Positions 57,926 through 64,000 of a DNA stretch of 64,000 nt are shown here, piece by piece; within the stretch, counting starts at the first letter, position 1, and every line of letters starts with the position of its first letter. The position numbers and the translations under genes are program-made. The notes below the pieces were generated by a model. That model was given only the letters and a program-made list of their open reading frames with translations, did no database searches and had not been told where the DNA came from. The stretch comes from CAVYXZ01 sp965223835 (GTDB lineage: Bacteria > Chloroflexota > Anaerolineae > Aggregatilineales > Phototrophicaceae). The DNA lies in NCBI GenBank assembly GCA_965223835.1, contig CBDCXQ010000001.1:806001-870000 (forward strand). The letters are read 5' to 3'.

Positions 57926-58911
57926 CGCATCCGTGATGTTGACATCCACATATCGGGATTACCCGCAAGCTTGACCTTGATCGGCTCGGTAATTGCTGAC
58001 AATTGATTGATAATCTCGTCGCTGAGTTCCAAATCCAGCGCGGGGAGATTCCAACCCAGTTCTGCCGGTTGGCGTGCTCCGACCAGCGCCGATGAGACAC
58101 CGGGTTGTTCGAGTAACCAGGCCAAAGCGAGATTCGCCATCGTGACATTCAGCTCCGCCGCGATCTGACGAATCTGCGCCAGTGCAATAAACACTTCTTC
58201 TTCACAACCAGGGTCACTGTGATTAGCCAGCGGACGCTCACTGGAATACCAGCGGGTTTGGGCGATGTGATCGGGTACATCTTCGATGGTTGCATAGCGC
58301 CCGGTGAGTAAGCCCTGTGCTAGCGAACTGTAACAAAGAATCCCTACATGATTTTCGATACACAACGGCTTGATTTCATCTTCGATTACGCGCCACAGAA
58401 GACTATAGGGTAGTTGATTGGTAACGATGTTGCCGTGTTGCAACGCATCGGTGCAGTCCTGCACAGCAAAATTGCTGACGCCAAACACGCGTATCTTGCC
58501 CTGTTGTTGGAGGTCTTTGAGCGCACCCACTGTTTCGGCTATAGGGACTTCCCAATTAGGCCAGTGAATCTGATATAGATCAATGAGGTCTGTTTGCAAG
58601 CGCTTCAGGCTGTTTTCGCAGGCTGTTTGGACATCAGCCGCACTTAAATGACCCGCGCTAACTTTGGTGGCGATGATGGCTTTATCCCGGTGGTCTTTGA
58701 GTGCTTCGCCCAACACTTCCTCAGATTTGCCATTGTCATAGGCTTCAGCCGTGTCAAAAAAGTTAATGCCGACATCCAGCGCCGCATGCACCGTTGCAAT
58801 TGAATCGGCATCGTCTTGATCGCCCCAGAAGCGTTGACCGCCAAACGGCCAACAGCCCAATGCGATCACTGAAACCTCAATATCGGTATCGCCCAATTTT
58901 GTATAGCGCAT
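57922..58911 (-). CDS. Aldo/keto reductase
   Basis: NADPH-dependent oxidoreductase. 329 residues. The (beta/alpha)8 fold is complete: MRYTKLGDTDIEVSVIALG, the catalytic Asp/Tyr in NFFDTAEAYDNGKSEEVLG, Lys in IIATKV, His in YQIHWPN, SNFAVQDCTDALQ, YSLLWR and the C-terminal NADP site ALVGARQPAEL. Substrate not predictable. A sequence resembling its first residues and upstream bases recurs at about 60630-60728. Confidence 0.92.
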   Translation of the reverse strand: MRYTKLGDTDIEVSVIALGCWPFGGQRFWGDQDDADSIATVHAALDVGINFFDTAEAYDNGKSEEVLGEALKDHRDKAIIATKVSAGHLSAADVQTACENSLKRLQTDLIDLYQIHWPNWEVPIAETVGALKDLQQQGKIRVFGVSNFAVQDCTDALQHGNIVTNQLPYSLLWRVIEDEIKPLCIENHVGILCYSSLAQGLLTGRYATIEDVPDHIAQTRWYSSERPLANHSDPGCEEEVFIALAQIRQIAAELNVTMANLALAWLLEQPGVSSALVGARQPAELGWNLPALDLELSDEIINQLSAITEPIKVKLAGNPDMWMSTSRMR

Positions 58912-59118
58912 ATTCTTAAATTCTCAAGAAATCATAATAGTCAGATGTTACTAATCGAGTGCTATTCTGTCAAAAATCCAGGTCAATTCAGCATTTCTTG
59001 GGATGCTATTTGAATTACCTTACTCTTGATCGTTATCAGAAAATTGTCGCGCTTATTTTTGCGGTTGGGTATTATTTTGATGTCGTTTTTGTGCTTCATC
59101 TGCACAGGGAATAGCATC

Positions 59119-60636
59119 GTGAAATTCAAAATAATTTTCTTCCTTTCTTGGTTTCTCCTCTTTAGCCTTAGCCCATTAACATCAGCCCAGGAATTAGATC
59201 CAACGCTTGTCCAGCAAATTGATACGCATATTCTGCAAGTCATGGATGAAATCGGCGTTCCAGGCGTAGCGATTGCGATTGTTCAGGGTGATGAGATCGT
59301 GTACTTACAGGGTCATGGTGTGGCGGATGATGCAGGTCGTCCGATGACAGCCCAAACCCCTGCACTTTTAGCATCTGTCAGTAAATCCTTTACAGGATTA
59401 GCCGTGATGCAACTGATTGAAGCCGGGGCGTTGGATTTTGCGACACCAGTTACTGATATTCTGGATTGGTTTCCTTATGAGGACATCACGATAGCGCATC
59501 TGTTGTATCATACCAGTGGTTTTGATGAAGTGAGCGATAATGCTTATCTGATAGCTGGCTCACTTGAAGCCGACGCGCTCGACACTACAATGCGACGTGT
59601 CGTGGTTGAAAATCCCCCGGTGGATGCCCCTGATACAGGCTTTAGATATATGAATATCAACTACGATTTGTTGGCTCTGGTTGTGCAAACCGTGAGCGGG
59701 CAATTGTATGAAGATTATGTAGTGGAGAATATATTCAACCCATTAGAGATGAACAATAGTTATACCAATCTGGAAGCAGCACAGGCAAATGGCATGACCC
59801 AGGGATATAGCCCGTTCTTTGGGACCATGCAGGCACGCGCCCCAGTATATACTCGTGGGTTCATCGGGTCGGCAGGTATTATCGCCTCAGCCGAAGATAT
59901 TGCCCATTACCAGATTGCCATGTTGAATGGCGGACAATATGGCGATTCATCTGTGTTATCTGCTGAAAGTGTTGGGGTTTTGCATACGCCCGGTCATATT
60001 GAGAATCGTTATTTTGGCTATGCAATGGGTTTGCGGCGTTGGCCTCTATGGCAAGCTAATCAGGATATTGACCTCTATACCGTAAGCATCCCATATTATA
60101 TTGGGCATGATGGTGAGATGAATGTGACCCGTACCTTTCAATTTCTGTTGCCAGATTTGAGATATGGGATTGTGGTTATGGCAAATGCATCCGATGTTCA
60201 TCGGTCATCTTATTACGATAATTTTCCCGCCGGGATTATGCAAATTCTGTATGGAATCTCCGTTGATGAACTGGAAATATCAGCTGCAAACGAAGATTAC
60301 TTTCAACAAAATGCTATATCTTTGCTTTCCATTGTTGTTGCAGTATGGCTGGTCATAGGCCTGGTTACGATCGTGCATATCTGGCGTTTGTGGAGAAAAT
60401 CGCCAATGCGTTCGCGCTGGATTGTAGTTATCTTACTTATCCTTGCGTTGGCCGATATTTGTCTAATTTATTGGATGTTCAGCGTGCCGAATCAATATGA
60501 TACTACTCACGCGATTTTGTTTGCTTTCTCGCCTGATATTCAAATACTCTTTTACGTGCTTATGATAATAGCCGCTGGCTGGGGAATTATTCGGACATTT
60601 TTGTATGTTTGGGCACTGCGACGGGGCAACGGGTAA
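59119..60636 (+). CDS. Membrane-anchored serine hydrolase of the class C beta-lactamase family
   Basis: 505 residues from a GTG at 59119. AGGGA sits eight bases upstream and translation from there gives a clean signal peptide (MKFKIIFFLSWFLLF, then TSAQE). The frame opens earlier (59026, TTG), but those residues have no ribosome site. Catalytic motifs: SVSK (Ser and Lys), YMN (in RYMNINYDLLALVV) and HDG (IGHDGEMNVTR). Three membrane helices close the protein (about 395-505). Family members include esterases, D-aminopeptidases and carboxypeptidases, so resistance is not implied. The gene is AT-rich compared with its neighbours. Confidence 0.88.
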   Translation: MKFKIIFFLSWFLLFSLSPLTSAQELDPTLVQQIDTHILQVMDEIGVPGVAIAIVQGDEIVYLQGHGVADDAGRPMTAQTPALLASVSKSFTGLAVMQLIEAGALDFATPVTDILDWFPYEDITIAHLLYHTSGFDEVSDNAYLIAGSLEADALDTTMRRVVVENPPVDAPDTGFRYMNINYDLLALVVQTVSGQLYEDYVVENIFNPLEMNNSYTNLEAAQANGMTQGYSPFFGTMQARAPVYTRGFIGSAGIIASAEDIAHYQIAMLNGGQYGDSSVLSAESVGVLHTPGHIENRYFGYAMGLRRWPLWQANQDIDLYTVSIPYYIGHDGEMNVTRTFQFLLPDLRYGIVVMANASDVHRSSYYDNFPAGIMQILYGISVDELEISAANEDYFQQNAISLLSIVVAVWLVIGLVTIVHIWRLWRKSPMRSRWIVVILLILALADICLIYWMFSVPNQYDTTHAILFAFSPDIQILFYVLMIIAAGWGIIRTFLYVWALRRGNG

Positions 60637-60713
60637 ATTGGATCTTGATAATAGCGCACCATCACGACACGCTCTTTTTCGTGACCGGTTTGCCCTAATT
60701 TTATGTAGCGCAT
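60630..60713 (-). pseudogene. Possible remnant of an aldo/keto reductase start
   Basis: On the minus strand an ATG at 60713 begins MRYIKLGQTG, very close to the first ten residues of the reductase at 58911 (MRYTKLGDTD). The bases before it also agree (TAGCGCAT then TTCTCAAGA at both sites). The likeness fades after about ten codons. It may mark a decayed copy, or a duplicated upstream region, on the far side of the serine hydrolase gene. Confidence 0.4.
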
Positions 60714-60744
60714 AGATTTTCTCAAGAGCAAATCGAAAACATGA

Positions 60745-61065
60745 TTATGAATTGTCTATGTTATTCGCCCCTAATATTTGTTCTAGTTGGGCAATTAATT
60801 CTGGAAGGTTCTGTGTCAATACTTCCCAGACAATATCATTATCGACATTCAGATAATTGTGAATAATCTGATTACGCATCCCAATGATGTTCCGCCAGGG
60901 AATTTCCTGGAATTCTTCACGACTGGATTGTGATATTTGTGAAGCCGCTTCACCAACGATTTCGATTGCTCGGACCACTGCGAAAGCAAACATGAGATCA
61001 GTATCAAGACTCTCACGGTTGCGATTGGCGGTAAAAGAAACCGCAGTCTTGGCGGCATCCAGCAT
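60745..61065 (-). CDS. hepT: HepT-type HEPN toxin
   Basis: RNase toxin of the HepT/MntA pair. 106 residues. The active-site motif RX4HXY is RNQIIHNY (Arg84 region). The helices before it (FAFAVVRAIEIVGEAASQIS) and WRNIIGMRNQ are characteristic of DUF86. In the family the partner adds AMP to the motif Tyr to silence the toxin. The codons just before the ATG (DKNRLHN) look like the normal family N-terminus, following an in-frame TGA, so the true start may be a nearby non-ATG codon. It lies 16 bases after its partner. Confidence 0.9.
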   Translation of the reverse strand: MLDAAKTAVSFTANRNRESLDTDLMFAFAVVRAIEIVGEAASQISQSSREEFQEIPWRNIIGMRNQIIHNYLNVDNDIVWEVLTQNLPELIAQLEQILGANNIDNS

Positions 61066-61081
61066 ATTGTGCAGGCGGTTT

Positions 61082-61387
61082 TTATCTCATTCGTTCATAA
61101 ATAACCTGCGCATTATCCAGGACCTGCTGCCGGAAATGACGACTCAGGAATCCGGCTGTATTCAGTTCAACTGGCATACCCAGAATAGCAGTGAGTTCGT
61201 CCTGCATAGCGACAAATTCCCACCCAGGAATATGATCTGGATCAAATTCCACCAGGACATCAACATCGCTATCTGATGAAAAACTGTCCCGTAGTACCGA
61301 ACCGAACAGTGCCAGTTTGCGAATGTGATGTTTCTGGCAAAACGCTTCGATTTGAGTATAGGGTATCGCAATATTTTTTTCGATCAT
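61082..61387 (-). CDS. mntA: MntA-type nucleotidyltransferase antitoxin
   Basis: 101 residues from the ATG at 61387; a GTG at 61414 in frame is possible. The minimal nucleotidyltransferase signature GSX10DXD is complete (LFGSVLRDSFSSDSDVDVLV), followed by the third acidic position region EFDPDHIPGWEF. Such enzymes AMPylate the Tyr of the HepT RX4HXY motif. The final SRHFRQQVLDNAQVIYERMR is typical. Together the two genes are a complete toxin-antitoxin pair, AT-richer than the gcv genes beside it. Confidence 0.9.
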   Translation of the reverse strand: MIEKNIAIPYTQIEAFCQKHHIRKLALFGSVLRDSFSSDSDVDVLVEFDPDHIPGWEFVAMQDELTAILGMPVELNTAGFLSRHFRQQVLDNAQVIYERMR

Positions 61388-61475
61388 TGAATTTAAGCTC
61401 AAAAAATAATCCACCGATTATGATAATAATCGTACCACAAAGCATGACGAAGCTGTTGTCTTGCCTGTATAATTG

Positions 61476-61506
61476 AACAGAGCGCACCACACCGGCACGC
61501 TCTGTT
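61476..61506 (-). terminator. Hairpin terminator after the gcv genes
   Basis: A perfect 9-bp stem (AACAGAGCG, 61476-61484, with CGCTCTGTT, 61498-61506), extended by an inner GCC/GGT pairing, lies 20 bases past the gcvPB stop. On the minus strand the bases that follow are not a strong T-run; on the plus strand TTCGTCTTTC follows. It may work in either direction. Confidence 0.5.
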
Positions 61507-61526
61507 TCGTCTTTCGTATAGCCAGC

Positions 61527-63005
61527 TTAGTCCCCGGCGGCGGCCCATTCAGGAATGTCGATGCAGCACAGGACCAGTTGCTTGGCGGCCCGTACTTCAT
61601 CTAGTCGTGAGACTTCCAGCGTGTGCGGCGCGGAGGTGAGCAAATCAGGATTGTCGTGCGCTTCAGCAGCGATCTTTTTCATCGCATCAATGAAGTTATC
61701 CAATGTTGCTTTGTCTTCGGTTTCCGTCGGCTCAATCAAGAGCGCTTCGGGGACAATGAGTGGGAAATAATTTGTCGGCGGATGGTAGCCATAATCCATT
61801 AATCGCTTAGAAATATCCAGCGCATGAACATTATCGACACCTTCGAAGTGACCTTCGAGCACAAATTCATGGCCGCAAATGCGTGGGTAGGGAATGGTGT
61901 AGGTGTCTTCGAGCTTCGTACGGATATAATTGGCATTCAGGACCGCATGGCGCGAAATGTCCTTGATACCCGAATCGCCGTGAAAGCGAATGTACGTATA
62001 GGCGCGGTCAAGCATCCCGAAATTGCCCCAGAACGCCTTCAGTTGTCCGATGGATTTTTCCGGCAGCCGCAGCCCATACAGAGGCTCGTCATTTTCGTCG
62101 GCCTCGTCCACAATTTCGACGACTGGACCGGGTAGATACGGCGTGAGTTTGTCGTTGACTCCCACCGCACCCGAACCAGGACCGCCGCCGCCATGGGGCG
62201 TAGAGAACGTCTTGTGCAGGTTATAGTGCATCACATCAAAGCCCAGTTCGCCCGGCTTGACGACGCCCATTAGCGCATTCATATTCGCGCCGTCCATGTA
62301 CATCAGTCCACCACAGTCGTGAACGGCTTCAATGACATCCAGGATGTGGCCTTCAAACAGGCCGAGCGTGTTGGGAACGGTAATCATCATCCCGGCGATC
62401 GTCTCATCACAGGCGGCTCGCAGCGCTTCCAGATCAACATCGCCGTTGTCGTCTGAGGGGAGTTCGATGGCTTCAAAGCCGGCCATTGTCACCGTCGCCG
62501 GGTTGGTTCCATGCGCACTGTTGGGCACGAGAATGCGGGTGCGCTGGGTATCGCCCCGGTCCAGATGATACTTGCGGATCATGAGGATACCGGCGAATTC
62601 ACCCTGTGCCCCGGCTGCTGGTACGAGACTCGCTTTTTCAAAGCCGCTGATCTCCGCCAGCCATTCTTGCAATTGATGCATCAGCGCTAACGCCCCCTGC
62701 GCCCCGGCTTCATCGGTGAGAGGATGGAGATGAGCAAAGCCTGGCAGCCGCGCGACATCTTCATTCAGGCGGGGGTTGTACTTCATCGTACAGGACCCCA
62801 GCGGATAGAAACCGCGATCAATCGCGTAGTTTTTGCGGCTGAGGTTGGTGAAATGCCGGATCACCTGGAGTTCGCTGACTTCAGGCAAGTCCAGTTCACT
62901 GCGCAGCAAGTCTTTAGGGAGGTCGGTGGTGGGTACATCCACATCAGGCAGTTGCACCCCGCTACGACCAGACGCACTTATTTCGTAAATCGTTGGCTCG
63001 GTCAT
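61527..63005 (-). CDS. gcvPB: Glycine dehydrogenase (decarboxylating) subunit 2
   Basis: PLP-dependent P-protein of the glycine cleavage system, C-terminal half. 492 residues. Visible: LGSCTMKYNPRLNE, HPLTDEAGAQGALALMHQLQEWL, VPNSAHGTNPATVTMAGFE, YMDGANMNALMGVVKPGE, and the PLP lysine in HKTFSTPHGGGGPGSG. The two-subunit form is common in Chloroflexota, Firmicutes and archaea. The start overlaps the gcvPA stop as ATGA. Confidence 0.96.
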   Translation of the reverse strand: MTEPTIYEISASGRSGVQLPDVDVPTTDLPKDLLRSELDLPEVSELQVIRHFTNLSRKNYAIDRGFYPLGSCTMKYNPRLNEDVARLPGFAHLHPLTDEAGAQGALALMHQLQEWLAEISGFEKASLVPAAGAQGEFAGILMIRKYHLDRGDTQRTRILVPNSAHGTNPATVTMAGFEAIELPSDDNGDVDLEALRAACDETIAGMMITVPNTLGLFEGHILDVIEAVHDCGGLMYMDGANMNALMGVVKPGELGFDVMHYNLHKTFSTPHGGGGPGSGAVGVNDKLTPYLPGPVVEIVDEADENDEPLYGLRLPEKSIGQLKAFWGNFGMLDRAYTYIRFHGDSGIKDISRHAVLNANYIRTKLEDTYTIPYPRICGHEFVLEGHFEGVDNVHALDISKRLMDYGYHPPTNYFPLIVPEALLIEPTETEDKATLDNFIDAMKKIAAEAHDNPDLLTSAPHTLEVSRLDEVRAAKQLVLCCIDIPEWAAAGD

Positions 63006-64000
63006 GCGGACATCTCCTCTAAGCCAGCCACCAGCGCATCAATTTCTGCCCGGCTGTTTATCTCGGTGACACAAATCAACATGTGTTGCGCGAAATCTGG
63101 GTAATCTTCGCCCAGATCATAGCCACCAATAATGCCCTGCTGCAGCAAGTGGTCGTTGATCTCGTGGACGGGACGTGGGCATTTTACGATGAACTCATGG
63201 AAAAACGGCTTGCGCATATCGACTTCGTAAGCAGCCAACTCATTGATTTGCGTCGCGGCATAATGTGCCTTGTGATAGCAGAGTTCGGCGACTTTTCGCA
63301 GTCCGTGTTTGCCCATCAGCGACAGGTAGATCGCCGCCGCCAGCGCCATTAAGCCCTGATTGGTGCAGATGTTGCTGGTGGCTTTCTCCCGGCGAATATC
63401 TTGCTCACGCGGGCGCAGCGTCATCACGTAGGCACGTTTGCCATCTTGATCGACGGTTTCGCCAATGAGACGTCCGGCAATCTTACGGACGTATTTAGTG
63501 CGGGTTGCAAAATAACCCAGGTAAGGACCACCGAATCCCAGTGGAATGCCCAGCGGTTGGCCTTCACCAACGACAATATCCGCGCCAAGCTCACCGGGGC
63601 TTTTGAACAGGGCCAGCGCCGTCGGGTTTGCCACCATGACCAGCAGTGCGCCCGCCGCATGTACTCTCGTGGCGAGTTCTTGCAGATCGTCGATTTGCCC
63701 AAAGAAATTTGGATACTGTACGGCCAGCATGGCGGTACTGTCGTCTAACATATCGCACAGATCATCAATTGTCGCCCGACCCCGATGGCCGACGAACTTC
63801 ACGCCAGTTCCCTGATGGTAGGTCTGCGCAACCGCCCGATATTGCGGATTAATGTCCGGGCTGCAAACGATTTTCAGGCGCTTGTGACGGCCAATTTCAA
63901 CCGCCATCGTGACCGCTTCGGCAAAGCTGGTCGCGCCATCATAATGACTGGCATTAGCCGCATCCATCCCGGTCAAGGCGCACATCATGCTTTGATATTC
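63002..64000 (-). CDS. gcvPA: Glycine dehydrogenase (decarboxylating) subunit 1, N-terminus cut by window edge
   Basis: Partner of GcvPB. At least 333 codons lie in the window and the frame is open through 64000 (EYQSMMCALTGMDAANASHYDG), where the family expects about 110 more residues upstream. Motifs: AVQYPNFFGQIDDLQELA, EGQPLGIPLGFGGPYLGYFA, RLIGETVDQDGKRAYVMTL, REQDIRREKATSNICTNQGL. A methionine 12 bases from the edge is internal, not the start. Confidence 0.95.
   Translation of the reverse strand, partial: EYQSMMCALTGMDAANASHYDGATSFAEAVTMAVEIGRHKRLKIVCSPDINPQYRAVAQTYHQGTGVKFVGHRGRATIDDLCDMLDDSTAMLAVQYPNFFGQIDDLQELATRVHAAGALLVMVANPTALALFKSPGELGADIVVGEGQPLGIPLGFGGPYLGYFATRTKYVRKIAGRLIGETVDQDGKRAYVMTLRPREQDIRREKATSNICTNQGLMALAAAIYLSLMGKHGLRKVAELCYHKAHYAATQINELAAYEVDMRKPFFHEFIVKCPRPVHEINDHLLQQGIIGGYDLGEDYPDFAQHMLICVTEINSRAEIDALVAGLEEMSA

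Noticed and set aside
59119..60636. Beta-lactamase resistance gene
   Set aside because: The SxxK, YxN and HxG motifs are shared by many esterases and peptidases of the family, and three C-terminal membrane helices are unlike resistance enzymes.

Overview
This 64 kb window looks like a chromosomal segment of a moderately GC-rich bacterium, most probably a Chloroflexota member (Anaerolineae or a relative). That placement is an inference. It rests on the division/cell-wall gene cluster, a cobalamin-dependent ribonucleotide reductase, secreted proteins with Thr/Pro/Ala linkers and SH3-like domains, and a complex I cluster with two tandem NuoM genes. I saw no rRNA, tRNA, CRISPR array, IS element or phage module.

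Layout. 1-1661 (minus): two secreted proteins, the first cut by the window edge. 1900-12960 (plus): cell-wall/division cluster mraY-murD-ftsW-murG-(CvpA-like)-murC-murB-ftsQ-ftsA-ftsZ, closed by a strong terminator. 13018-15624 (minus): a large YfhO-like membrane protein. 15954-21334 (plus): nrdR and nrdJ; nrdJ carries two inteins, each placed directly before a catalytic cysteine. 21476-32160 (plus): a GvpU-like protein, a DUF218 protein, a 2072-residue alpha-2-macroglobulin, a decayed TPR gene, a UspA-SHOCT protein, a TPR/membrane protein and a mannose-1-phosphate guanylyltransferase. 32175-38073 (minus): seven genes in one direction, with two FemAB-like enzymes flanking an AT-rich gene for a restriction-like nuclease.

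38367-51224 (plus) is the most striking part. It encodes only the membrane arm of complex I (nuoA, H, J, K, L, M, M, N) followed directly by only the membrane (Fo) part of ATP synthase (atpI-like, atpB, atpE, atpF). The soluble parts of both machines are missing here. NuoL has a lengthened lateral-helix region that fits a second NuoM. AtpB has an insertion of about 220 residues, mostly coiled coil, in a loop predicted to lie outside the cytoplasm. AtpF starts with a signal-peptide-like segment and ends with a delta-subunit-like domain.

51296-57925 (plus): a small membrane protein, murE, a frameshifted PQQ-type propeller gene, a GT2 glycosyltransferase, a polyprenyl glycosylphosphotransferase, a MazG-like protein and an APH-fold kinase. 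57922-64000: an aldo/keto reductase (minus), a membrane-anchored serine hydrolase (plus), a HepT/MntA toxin-antitoxin pair (minus) and gcvPB-gcvPA (minus, the latter cut by the window end).

How the genes fit together: the mur genes, FtsW and the two FemAB proteins make and modify peptidoglycan; FtsQ/A/Z drive division; complex I and ATP synthase genes supply energy coupling; the mannose guanylyltransferase, GT2 and sugar transferase point to surface polysaccharide synthesis.
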